A stretch of 52,019 bases of DNA. Source: Solobacterium sp. (lineage in GTDB: Bacteria; Bacillota_I; Bacilli_A; Erysipelotrichales; Erysipelotrichaceae). A model generated the notes under the pieces. It did not search any database. It worked only from the letters and a program-made list of their open reading frames with translations, and was not told the origin of the DNA. The stretch's first letter is position 1. Every line of letters starts with the position of its first letter. The stretch is taken from contig JAKVKC010000019.1 of assembly GCA_022486705.1 (NCBI GenBank), forward strand, positions 1 through 52,019, read 5' to 3'. This document shows positions 43,587 through 52,019 of this stretch, piece after piece. A program made the translations under genes and the position numbers.

Positions 43587-44447
43587 TTAATTTGTCTGTA
43601 AAACTCTAGTAATATGAATGAGCAGATAAATACGTTCTTCATTGCTCATGTCACAATCATATTTGTCATGCAAATATGATTTTATCTTGTCCAAACACAC
43701 AGCAATACGCTGATATTCTTCATCTTCTTCATTAAAGAAAACAGTATTGAATTCCGTCTGTGCATTCAGTTCTTTTGTCACTACTCTCTTCAGAAAATAC
43801 TGAATATGTGTTATCAGTCTGGAGTAGCTCAGTGATTCTTCTCTGATCTTTATATTCAATGACGTCTCGATAATCTGCAGTATTTCGTTGGTACCGTCAA
43901 TAATCTGGGTTGTTTCATCTGCATTCGCATCTGATTCTGCGTTAATGAGATGAAAAGCAATAGATGACGCTTCATTGCTTGGCAATTGAATGCCGTATGT
44001 ATGATTGATCTTATCAACAGCGTGAAGACCTGCTGTATACTCTGCCTTGTAAAAACGGCGGATCTCTTCTGAGATCAGAAAGGGATGCGCTGTCCCTGTC
44101 TGTACCTGTGTTACAGCAAAGTTGATATGATCAGCTAAAGCAATAATTAAATTCGGACTAAGACTTCGATTCAGTTCTTTGGATGCATCAGTAATGATCT
44201 CCTGTGACAGCTGAATGCATGCAAAGGGGATCTCATTCAGAAGCATCTCAAATCTTTTTTTATTCTCATTTCCGCGAAGTTCATAGATCTGAAAAATCTT
44301 ATCTGTGTCTACTTTAAAGCCCACATGTGCATGAAAGCCAATGCCATTTCCAGTAATGATGATCTCTTTCCCATTTTCATCTTCAGAGATCACCACGTTA
44401 TTATTCAATATTTTATGGATCATATAACGAAATTCTGAATCTGACAT
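43587..44447 (-). CDS. licT: BglG/LicT-family transcriptional antiterminator
   Basis: The 286-residue protein has an RNA-binding domain (ILNNNVVISEDENGKEIIITG, then GNGIGF). Two PTS regulation domains follow, with LADHINFAV in PRD1 and the matching LLIHITRV in PRD2. It binds the RAT hairpin in the operon leader and prevents termination when sugar is present, being phosphorylated by the EII proteins otherwise. The ATG at 44447 has a perfect AAAAGGAG site. It adds eight residues before the usual LicT start, a small family oddity. It lies second in the operon it controls. Confidence 0.92.
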   Translation of the reverse strand: MSDSEFRYMIHKILNNNVVISEDENGKEIIITGNGIGFHAHVGFKVDTDKIFQIYELRGNENKKRFEMLLNEIPFACIQLSQEIITDASKELNRSLSPNLIIALADHINFAVTQVQTGTAHPFLISEEIRRFYKAEYTAGLHAVDKINHTYGIQLPSNEASSIAFHLINAESDANADETTQIIDGTNEILQIIETSLNIKIREESLSYSRLITHIQYFLKRVVTKELNAQTEFNTVFFNEEDEEYQRIAVCLDKIKSYLHDKYDCDMSNEERIYLLIHITRVLQTN

Positions 44448-44459
44448 TTCATTCTCCTT

Positions 44460-46024
<1,565 letters not shown>

Positions 46025-46045
46025 GATAAACTATTTACATGAAGT

Positions 46046-46074
46046 AATTTACCAGAGAATGAAAGCGCTGTCAA
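46046..46074 (-). promoter_or_regulatory. Sigma-A promoter of the bgl operon
   Basis: On the minus strand a consensus TTGACA (46074-46069), 17 bases, then TAAATT (46051-46046). Confidence 0.75.
46060..46073. promoter_or_regulatory. Catabolite-responsive element (cre)
   Basis: TGAAAGCGCTGTCA matches the cre consensus TGWAANCGNTNWCA at every position. It overlaps the -35 box, so bound CcpA would block RNA polymerase. Confidence 0.85.
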
Positions 46075-46132
46075 TGGATATTCTGAAATTCATCCCATTT
46101 TTCAGCGTATTGAGCAGCATTTCCCCTGAATC

Positions 46133-46166
46133 AAATAAAACAGCCGCAGTACTTTGAGCGGCCGTT
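46133..46166 (-). terminator. Terminator of the recombinase transcript
   Basis: On the minus strand AACGGCCGC and GCGGCTGTT pair (one wobble) around a 10-base loop and are followed by TTATTT. It is the first terminator past the recombinase genes. Confidence 0.7.
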
Positions 46167-46178
46167 CATCATATGGAG

Positions 46179-46232
46179 GCACCTCTTTTAATTTCGAATA
46201 AAACTTATATATCATATTTTATTCGCAGGTGC
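46179..46232. repeat. Nested inverted repeat at the island border
   Basis: Outer arms GCACCT (46179-46184) and AGGTGC (46227-46232) enclose perfect 9-bp inner arms CGAATAAAA (46195-46203) and TTTTATTCG (46217-46225). Neither strand has the T run of a normal terminator. The position near the change in base composition makes an attachment or recombinase site possible. Confidence 0.45.
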
Positions 46233-46247
46233 TTAATTTACTGAATT

Positions 46248-46270
46248 AATTACGATTTCAATTACGATTT
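46248..46270. repeat. 11-bp direct repeat
   Basis: AATTACGATTT occurs at 46248-46258 and again at 46260-46270, one base apart, in the AT-rich border. Confidence 0.5.
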
Positions 46271-46280
46271 GATAATAGAC

Positions 46281-46351
46281 GAATTTCATACAAATTGCAA
46301 TCATGCATAACGGAAAAATACAACTTTGTATACTCAATTTGTATGAAATTC
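46281..46351. repeat. 17-bp perfect inverted repeat beside the recombinase gene
   Basis: GAATTTCATACAAATTG (46281-46297) and its exact complement (46335-46351) flank a 37-base centre, 15 bases past the recombinase stop codon. The size and position fit recombinase binding sites at an element end better than a terminator. Confidence 0.55.
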
Positions 46352-46365
46352 TGTACAAAGATGAA

Positions 46366-47691
46366 TCATGCATCCATGCTCTCTGTCTTGTACACAACAG
46401 AGACCGCATAAGTATCCAAATTTACATCAATTGTCCTTACATACTTATGCATAAAATCAAAAACTTGTGAATAAGACAGATCCTTAAAAGTTATTTCTAA
46501 TAAACCCGCCTGTAATCTATCAATGTTTTCCTTTAATTTATTTCTATCCTCAGTTTTTTGGTCAATCAATCCTTCTACGTACTCCCTATCAAGACCATAG
46601 ATAAAGAATGACATCGGCAATGATTGAATCGTTTCTGCAGCATCAGAATATGATGCCTCTAAAGCATGTACATCCTCATCGAACTGCTCTTTTCTCATTA
46701 TTTCTGTGAATTCATCATTAACTTGTTCAATGATCTCTTTTTCTGGAATCTGCTGCAGACAGTTACCACACAGATAGTATTTATATACCTTTCCACTCTT
46801 CGGGGTCATTGTACGGATTCCCATAATTCGATTACACTTTGTGCATCTGACAAATGATCGGAATAGATAATGATGACCTTTCACGTGTTTTGTTGCTTTT
46901 ATACGGAGCTGAGCTAACTTATATGTTTCTTTTGTAATTAATGGTGGAGCGATATTCGGAAACTCTCTCCCTCTTAGTACCATTGTTCCGTAGTAGATCT
47001 TATTATTGACCAGATTAGCAAGTGTATCCCTGTTCCATTTTCTATCTAGAGCATTTTCAGAATTCAGTATATGCACAACAGAAGTTATCGCAGTTCCGTT
47101 ATCTGCCACCTCTGAGAAAACTCTTTTAACGACCTTGGCCGAGTCCTTTTTAATGATCAACTTGTGATTGTCCTTAGGATCCCTCACATATCCAATTGGG
47201 CTTCCAGGCAATGCATAATTTCCTTGCATAGCCGACTCAATGATTCCTCTTACAGATCTAGATCCTATTGTTTCCTGTTCCCATTGAGCAATCAGAACTA
47301 TAAGGTAAATGAAGAAGCGACCCATTGGTGTATCTGTATCAATCTTTTCTGTAATGCTGAGCAACTGCACGTGATTTTTTTGAAACACGTCTAACAGATA
47401 AGCCAGGTCTTTTACCCTTCTAGTCATTCTATCCAGGCTATATACGATAAATACATCGACCTGATGTTCTTTTATCATCTGCAAAACATCATTCATTTTT
47501 GGTCGGTCAAGTGATTTGGCGGATGCAGCATCTCTCATAATGGTCAAATTATTGTTCTTTCCATCATAGTAGATTTCTACATATGACTTGATGCGTTTCT
47601 CTTGGTCATCAATATTGAATCCTTCATTATATTGAATTGCTGTAGATTCTCGACAGTATCCTATAATTCGCTTATTAGAGTTCTTTTTCAT
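46366..47691 (-). CDS. Large serine recombinase (downstream copy)
   Basis: The 441-residue protein has a resolvase catalytic domain: nucleophile serine 16 in GYCRESTAIQ, arginines in YSLDRMTRR and DTPMGRFF, and the long E-helix region LIAQWEQETI. A recombinase domain, a zinc ribbon (RCTKCNRIMG, LCGNC) and a C-terminal coiled coil follow. This is the phage/ICE integrase layout that joins att sites directionally. AAGGAGG precedes the ATG. It overlaps the other recombinase gene by 17 bases. The two are clearly different in sequence, so they may act as a pair, as CcrA and CcrB do in staphylococcal cassettes. Confidence 0.9.
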   Translation of the reverse strand: MKKNSNKRIIGYCRESTAIQYNEGFNIDDQEKRIKSYVEIYYDGKNNNLTIMRDAASAKSLDRPKMNDVLQMIKEHQVDVFIVYSLDRMTRRVKDLAYLLDVFQKNHVQLLSITEKIDTDTPMGRFFIYLIVLIAQWEQETIGSRSVRGIIESAMQGNYALPGSPIGYVRDPKDNHKLIIKKDSAKVVKRVFSEVADNGTAITSVVHILNSENALDRKWNRDTLANLVNNKIYYGTMVLRGREFPNIAPPLITKETYKLAQLRIKATKHVKGHHYLFRSFVRCTKCNRIMGIRTMTPKSGKVYKYYLCGNCLQQIPEKEIIEQVNDEFTEIMRKEQFDEDVHALEASYSDAAETIQSLPMSFFIYGLDREYVEGLIDQKTEDRNKLKENIDRLQAGLLEITFKDLSYSQVFDFMHKYVRTIDVNLDTYAVSVVYKTESMDA

Positions 47692-49021
47692 TTTTTTTGC
47701 CTCCTTCTAACAACTTTTCGAATTCTTCGTAATATTTCACTGTGACGTTTTTTCCTATAAAGGTCACATCAATTCTTTCAACTTTTTCTTCTATAATCTT
47801 TTGCTGGCTTTCATAGTTCAAACCAATAAAGTACTGTCGGGAAGTATTTTCACCAATATCATTAATCTGCAGCCTCAGATTGGAAAGTTCTTCTTTCATT
47901 CTGTCAGCTTCCTTTTTCGCATATTGGTGGTTTACCACATTGTGAACAGAATCATAAACGAGCCTATTTAGTTCTGAAGAGGTTCTTCTATATTTATTCT
48001 GTAAACTAGCAAGCTCTGCATTGCAATATGTTGCCTTGACCATCATGTTGAAACTATCATCTGCAAGGTCCGTAATAGCCTTTTCACTTATGGTCCTTTT
48101 GCATTCAGGACACTTATAGTAGAGATAGACTTTTCCAGATTTCTTTTTTAGTGTTGATACCTGAAGAAGCTGTTTTTGGCAACCCGTGCAATAGCATTTA
48201 TTTCTGTATAAGTATGGATGCCGGTCATACTTTTTGCTGTTATTGATCTCATTTGCCTTGTCCCAAATCTCTCTGGTGACAATAGGTTCAATGAATTCTG
48301 GTTTATTAACACCTAGAAATTCAAAACAGCCATAATAGAGCTTATTCTTCACAAGAGCACCAACGGTGGATTCTACCCAAGCTTTGTTCAAGACATTCTG
48401 TTCTCTGAATTTCTTTGCAATTGTGTAGTTCGATTCTCTGTCCGCGGCAATTTCTGTAAATATGTATCGAACTATTTTTGCTTCTTCTGGAACAATCTCA
48501 AGCTGATGATGGTCATCATCTCTCCGATGATACCCAATTGGTACCATTCCCTTCGAATAATTGCCCTGTCTAGCCGATTCCTCAATTCCTCGGAGAGTCC
48601 GATCCTTCAAAGTATCCAGTTCCCATTGTGCAATGAGGACGATGATATTAACGAAGAATCTTCCCATCGGATTGCTTGTATCAATATTGTTCGATAGTGA
48701 CACTAGGGATACCGAGCATGAATCGAACTTTATGAGAAGTTCATTTAAATCTTTCAAAGAACGTGTGAGCCTGTCCAGACAGTAAACAACAATGATATCG
48801 ATCTCATGCCGTTCCATCTGTTCTAGGATCTTTTGAATTTCAGGCCGTTCAAGGTTTTTTCCTGAGCAGCCTTCTTCTTTTTTTATGGTCAGATTGTATT
48901 CCTGATCACCGTACTCGAGTTTACAGAACTTAGTGATCCTTCTTACTTGATCTGCCATGTTGAAGCCGTTATGTGCCTGGTCCAATGTGGACTCACGTGC
49001 ATAACCCACAATATTTATCAT
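47675..49021 (-). CDS. Large serine recombinase (upstream copy)
   Basis: The 448-residue protein has catalytic serine 11 in VGYARESTLDQ, YCLDRLTRSLKD and TSNPMGRFF. A recombinase domain (GMVPIGYHRRDDDHHQLEIV), a zinc ribbon (CTGCQKQLL, CPECKRTI) and a coiled coil of about 60 residues follow. All catalytic residues are intact. GGGAGGTGAG precedes the ATG. It leads the recombinase operon, starting opposite the small HTH gene with about 380 bases between them. The gene is visibly richer in A/T than the metabolic genes to the left. Confidence 0.9.
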   Translation of the reverse strand: MINIVGYARESTLDQAHNGFNMADQVRRITKFCKLEYGDQEYNLTIKKEEGCSGKNLERPEIQKILEQMERHEIDIIVVYCLDRLTRSLKDLNELLIKFDSCSVSLVSLSNNIDTSNPMGRFFVNIIVLIAQWELDTLKDRTLRGIEESARQGNYSKGMVPIGYHRRDDDHHQLEIVPEEAKIVRYIFTEIAADRESNYTIAKKFREQNVLNKAWVESTVGALVKNKLYYGCFEFLGVNKPEFIEPIVTREIWDKANEINNSKKYDRHPYLYRNKCYCTGCQKQLLQVSTLKKKSGKVYLYYKCPECKRTISEKAITDLADDSFNMMVKATYCNAELASLQNKYRRTSSELNRLVYDSVHNVVNHQYAKKEADRMKEELSNLRLQINDIGENTSRQYFIGLNYESQQKIIEEKVERIDVTFIGKNVTVKYYEEFEKLLEGGKKNEKEL

Positions 49022-49090
49022 TTCTCACCTCCCGGATCATAACTTGTGCAGGTAGTTCTTATTCAGTTGTGACCCCATTATGCAATAAAG

Positions 49091-49113
49091 CACGGCTCAA
49101 TTTTTGAGCCGTG
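49091..49113. repeat. Perfect 10-bp hairpin in the recombinase upstream region
   Basis: CACGGCTCAA (49091-49100) and TTGAGCCGTG (49104-49113) are separated by three Ts. On either strand the following bases are only weakly T-rich. It could terminate or regulate transcripts in the 5' region of the recombinase operon. Confidence 0.6.
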
Positions 49114-49153
49114 GCAGTATTTTCTCAATTATATTTTCGCAATATTTGTACAA

Positions 49154-49181
49154 ATAAGATAAAATCACAGTGTTATCTTAT
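49154..49181. promoter_or_regulatory. Inverted repeat in the divergent control region
   Basis: ATAAGATAA and TTATCTTAT form perfect 9-bp arms with a 10-base centre between the recombinase operon and the HTH gene. It is a candidate operator for the HTH protein. The remaining sequence between 49182 and 49399 is AT-rich and shows nothing else I can name. Confidence 0.45.
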
Positions 49182-49399
49182 CACCGGTACAAGCAGAGGG
49201 TGGACTTCAAGATTTATTTCATTTTGTTTTGTTCGAGAAAAGTACCCTTTTCTTAACTATTTTTTATTGAATTGCTATCTTAACCAATCCGTTATTGCTA
49301 ATAATTGGGAAATTACATGTCGGAAAAGCAACATATCACATAAGCGACATCATTTCATTTTTCGTTTTTTTATTATTGAAATGGTAGTGGAGAACATGA

Positions 49400-49639
49400 A
49401 TGACTCTAAAAAAAGCTGTCTCTAATCGCATATTTGAACTATGCAAAGAGAAAAACATTACATATAGTGCATTAGGAATTCGCTCAGATGTTCCTCATGT
49501 AACCATCCATGATCTTTTGGTCTGTAGGAATGAAGCACCGAATCTAATGACAATCAAAAAACTCTGTGATGGGTTTGATATCACACTTGATGAGTTCTTT
49601 AACACCGCCAAATTTAAAGACTTAAAAGGACAATTATAA
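49400..49639 (+). CDS. Small XRE-type HTH regulator
   Basis: The 79-residue protein is essentially one helix-turn-helix domain: NRIFELCKEKNITYSALGIR, then VPHVTIHDLLVC and LMTIKKLCDGFDITLDEFF, the closing helices of the XRE fold. AGTGGAG precedes the ATG; a nearby ATG at 49397 is out of frame. It starts divergently from the recombinases and ends at a strong terminator. By its position it may repress excision or integration, as ImmR does in ICEBs1. That role is inference. Confidence 0.85.
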   Translation: MTLKKAVSNRIFELCKEKNITYSALGIRSDVPHVTIHDLLVCRNEAPNLMTIKKLCDGFDITLDEFFNTAKFKDLKGQL

Positions 49640-49651
49640 GAATGCTTAGCG

Positions 49652-49696
49652 AACTATTTTGAATCCTCTACAGTGAGGAAATTCAAAATAGTTTTT
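49652..49696 (+). terminator. Strong intrinsic terminator of the HTH gene
   Basis: ACTATTTTGAAT (49653-49664) pairs with ATTCAAAATAGT (49681-49692), with an inner CCTC/GAGG pairing, followed by TTTTTAT. Confidence 0.85.
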
Positions 49697-49719
49697 ATAA
49701 TAGATTGAGGAGAATTTCT

Positions 49720-50772
49720 ATGAATAAGAGATATTACATGCAAGCAATACAACACATTCTTATTGAGTATACAGATGATAAAACGTATATTAGCAGGCAC
49801 GAAATACTTGATTTAATGGAGAAAAAATATGGCTGGCAAGTCAGTAAAAACACATTTTTGGAATCCATAAAGGCTATGAATGAGGATGATCATGTCGTCA
49901 GCACCTTTGCTGAGAACCGAAAAGGATATCGTCTCCTAATACGGCCCATGGATAGCGGACTAGTTACTATTATCTGTCATACAGTTCACTCATCACCATC
50001 ATTACCGAACGAAGCTAAGCTAGATATAGAGAAGCGATTCCTATGCAATCTCAGTCATAATGAGAGAAAAATATACAACAACATGGTCTTCCTTCCCCAT
50101 CCAACAAAAAATGGATATTTCGACTGGCTTCCAAACATGAATCAATTGGCACAGGCATTTCATTATAATAAGCGAATCAAATTTGATTATATTCACCATA
50201 CGAAAGACCATACGCAGGTTAAAACCGCAAGAAGATTTGATGCAGAGCCTAGATATATCATTCAAGATGACGCAAAAACTTATCTTATTTGTACTGGATG
50301 GCACGATCATCCGATTTCTCATTTCAGAGTTGACAAGATGAGGGATATAGAACTATCAGAAGAGGATATTACAAGTTCACAGCTAAGCAAGCAGGATGCG
50401 TATGATTATGCAGCACATAACATTTTCATGTTTGGCGGCGAAATCATAACCGCAAGAGTCAGATGCAAAGATTCCCCGTATATATATGACAAGATTGTTG
50501 ACGAGCTGGGTGATAAAGTCCCATATATTAGAGTAAATGATGAATGGTTCGATATTGTATTCAAAGGAACTGTTCTAGGTGTCACAATTCTAGTATCGAA
50601 GTATATGGACATGATGGTTCCTATTGATCCTCCTGAGCTCGTAGATAGAGTCGTGATGTTACATCAAGAAGCATTAGATAATATTCAAGAAATGGCATTT
50701 AACAGAGACTCTTCGGGCAGTATGGCAAAGAACACTACCCAGAGCAACTCTTCTTTGAGCTCCACTAAATAG
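49720..50772 (+). CDS. WYL-domain transcriptional regulator
   Basis: The 350-residue protein has an N-terminal winged HTH (KTYISRHEILDLMEKKYGWQ, VSKNTFLESIKAMN). A WYL-type sensor follows, with IKFDYIHHTK, AEPRYIIQDDAKTYLICT, SHFRVDKMRDIELS, and a C-terminal extension (WCX-like, VRCKDSPYIYDKIVDELG). The W of the motif is replaced by AEPRYI, so the signature is divergent. WYL proteins sense nucleic acids or small ligands and often control defence or mobile elements. GAGGAGA precedes the ATG at 49720; the TTG at 49705 is part of that region. Confidence 0.82.
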   Translation: MNKRYYMQAIQHILIEYTDDKTYISRHEILDLMEKKYGWQVSKNTFLESIKAMNEDDHVVSTFAENRKGYRLLIRPMDSGLVTIICHTVHSSPSLPNEAKLDIEKRFLCNLSHNERKIYNNMVFLPHPTKNGYFDWLPNMNQLAQAFHYNKRIKFDYIHHTKDHTQVKTARRFDAEPRYIIQDDAKTYLICTGWHDHPISHFRVDKMRDIELSEEDITSSQLSKQDAYDYAAHNIFMFGGEIITARVRCKDSPYIYDKIVDELGDKVPYIRVNDEWFDIVFKGTVLGVTILVSKYMDMMVPIDPPELVDRVVMLHQEALDNIQEMAFNRDSSGSMAKNTTQSNSSLSSTK

Positions 50773-50809
50773 ACATAGCAAAATACAAAAGAATGTACCA
50801 CTCTCCCTA

Positions 50810-50839
50810 TAAAAAAGATGAGATCACAATGTCTCATCT
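50810..50839 (-). terminator. Intrinsic terminator of the metallopeptidase gene
   Basis: On the minus strand AGATGAGA and TCTCATCT form a perfect 8-bp stem followed by TTTTTTA. In the other direction GATTATTT follows, so it may also end the WYL transcript. Confidence 0.75.
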
Positions 50840-50861
50840 GATTATTTATACTTGCACACCA

Positions 50862-51779
50862 TTAGAAGTCCTCATCAGAGCAATCTTCATTCTCTTGTAG
50901 TTCTTTCAAACTATCCAAGAAATTTCTACGGGCTTCACCAACTCTTATTAGAAATTTATTGTCTGCAACCCAGAATTCTTTTTTATTCATCTGTTCGTAA
51001 AGAATTTCAAACAGCTCTGCAAGTGTTTCCTTCGGGCCATCGTCAATCCAGGCCATTCCTGCTTCCATGATGATATCCCCCTTCAAATGGTACTCCACCT
51101 CAGGGTCATTCACCATTGAAAGATCAATATGCTCTTTCATCATCTCATCCCTTCTTTCGGCAAACAAGAGAGAAAAGAACTTATAGAGATACTGATCTTG
51201 GTCACGGTCGGCAGTAATACTGGTATCAATTTCATTCAGACAAGTCTCCAGCATTGTATCTAAACTGTCTATGACCTTAATATAATCCTCGTATTTGCCT
51301 GTCATCTGCATCAGATAGTATGCAATGTTCTCGGCTACAAATTCTTTCCAGAAATCATATCCCATTGTCTGATTCCAGCGATCTCTTAGCTTCTTCTCAA
51401 AATCATTTCCAAATGGCATTGGAAAATCCATGATATTGCAGGTAACACCATCTTTTTCCCATGCATAGCAATGTGCTATTTCATGCCACATAGTCATGTA
51501 CATTGTGCCTTCGTCATCATCAGCTTCTTCATTCAAGACGATACCGTATTCACCTTCGCCATTGACTGTCTTTCCTAAGATAATTTGATCTGTCAGATCA
51601 AAATCCCGATATTGTGCATTGAACTTCTTACAGAACTTCATGACTTCTTTTTCAACGCTGTCTGAACTGCAGACAACTATTTTAATAGACTTCAATATTT
51701 CTTCAGAATCCGGAATGTACTTAGCAAAGGTCTCTTCCGCCTCGATAATCATTTTTTTATAAGTCTGCGTATAATTCAT
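50862..51779 (-). CDS. Zinc metallopeptidase, ImmA/IrrE-like by context
   Basis: The 305-residue protein has a zincin motif HEIAH in MTMWHEIAHCYAW near residue 98 and a likely third ligand in EFVAENIAYYL downstream. The fold around GKTVNGEGEYGIVLNEEADD is consistent with a small zinc protease; the C-terminal 130 residues are acidic and not recognised. In ICEs such as ICEBs1, ImmA cuts the ImmR repressor to release excision. A HEIAH protein beside a small HTH and recombinase genes fits that scheme, but membership in the ImmA family is not certain. GGAGATACGG precedes the ATG. It lies behind the attenuator-like leader at 51827-52019. Confidence 0.7.
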   Translation of the reverse strand: MNYTQTYKKMIIEAEETFAKYIPDSEEILKSIKIVVCSSDSVEKEVMKFCKKFNAQYRDFDLTDQIILGKTVNGEGEYGIVLNEEADDDEGTMYMTMWHEIAHCYAWEKDGVTCNIMDFPMPFGNDFEKKLRDRWNQTMGYDFWKEFVAENIAYYLMQMTGKYEDYIKVIDSLDTMLETCLNEIDTSITADRDQDQYLYKFFSLLFAERRDEMMKEHIDLSMVNDPEVEYHLKGDIIMEAGMAWIDDGPKETLAELFEILYEQMNKKEFWVADNKFLIRVGEARRNFLDSLKELQENEDCSDEDF

Positions 51780-51826
51780 GTCCGTATCTCCGGTTCAATC
51801 ATATATGAAAGTGTACTAAATGTAAT

Positions 51827-51866
51827 TAAAAAATGGAGATGCCAGATTGAATAATCGAGCATCTCC
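51827..51866 (-). terminator. Terminator upstream of the metallopeptidase gene
   Basis: On the minus strand GGAGATGC and GCATCTCC form a perfect 8-bp stem followed by ATTTTTT, 48 bases before the peptidase ATG. The 5' arm can instead pair with TCTCC just upstream (hairpin at 51861-51875), which would prevent the terminator. It may be an attenuator or simply the end of a gene outside the window. Confidence 0.75.
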
Positions 51867-51909
51867 GCAATGGAGAGAGTGAGTAGTGTCGAATGAGTAT
51901 GGCGGAGCC

Positions 51910-51990
51910 AGAGGTTCACTTCGTCGGAACTAAGAGATCCGCCGCGTCGGCAGGAATAGATCCACTGCGTCGGACGTAGAGATCCATCTC
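51910..51990. repeat. Tandem 22-23 bp repeats
   Basis: Units at 51910-51932, 51933-51955 and 51956-51977, plus a partial unit from 51978, share AGATCC-(A/G)C(T/C) followed by (G/T)CGTCGG and end in 3-5 variable bases. The period is not a multiple of three, so this is not a protein repeat. Possible roles are iterons for a DNA-binding protein or repeated sites in an RNA leader. Confidence 0.6.
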
Positions 51991-52019
51991 ATAATTATGC
52001 ATACAATGGAACTGTACAT

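Noticed and set aside
49111-49425. 104-codon plus-strand frame before the HTH gene
   Set aside because: No ribosome binding site, composition of intergenic DNA, and it overlaps the well-supported HTH start.
51916-51987. 23-residue leader peptide on the minus strand
   Set aside because: No ribosome binding site, and the repeat period of 22-23 makes other frames equally open.
51910-51990. CRISPR array
   Set aside because: The units are contiguous imperfect repeats with at most five variable bases, no spacers and no cas genes.

Overview
The window looks like a chromosomal segment of an anaerobic, moderately low-GC Firmicute, most likely of the Erysipelotrichaceae type. The grounds are anaerobic ribonucleotide reductase (NrdD/NrdG), strong AGGAGG ribosome binding sites, a LicT/CcpA-controlled beta-glucoside PTS operon, an Opp transporter, a cobalt ECF transporter and several c-di-GMP proteins. 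The taxonomic placement is inference; no rRNA or tRNA gene was found. Most genes lie on the minus strand.

Left edge (1-470): a minus-strand RNA rich in perfect hairpins ends in a Shine-Dalgarno sequence exactly at the window edge. It resembles the HEARO/omega-RNA leaders placed directly upstream of IscB-type nucleases. It appears to be inserted into a small gene downstream of an SSB-like gene.

Housekeeping and metabolic backbone (0.45-46.1 kb): GNAT and MYG1 proteins; an HD-GYP/GGDEF protein; a LysR regulator; nrdD-nrdG; a frameshifted type IV pilin gene; a patatin; an RpiR regulator; a TetM/EF-G-like GTPase fused to a YacP/Rae1-type NYN nuclease; a DUF349 protein; a dhuD-dhuI pair for unsaturated uronates; a MarR-MATE unit with twin operators; a TtcA-like enzyme; an ABC exporter; a radical SAM protein beside a TetR and a ferredoxin-type aldo-keto reductase; an MFS permease; cbiMQO; oppABCDF; a diguanylate cyclase; a second MATE pump; a response regulator with an EAL domain broken by an apparent 4-bp slippage; a SemiSWEET; and a beta-glucoside operon (GH1, licT, EIIBC, EIIA) with promoter, cre, RAT and terminator all visible.

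Right end (about 46.1-52.0 kb): a visibly more AT-rich island with two overlapping large serine recombinase genes, a divergent small HTH gene, a WYL regulator and a HEIAH zinc metallopeptidase. Inverted and direct repeats sit at its left border. The peptidase gene is preceded by a leader with roughly 23-bp repeats and an antiterminator/terminator pair. This resembles the control end of an integrative element with an ImmR/ImmA-like switch. It, the left-edge RNA and the GTPase-NYN fusion are the most novel parts of the window.
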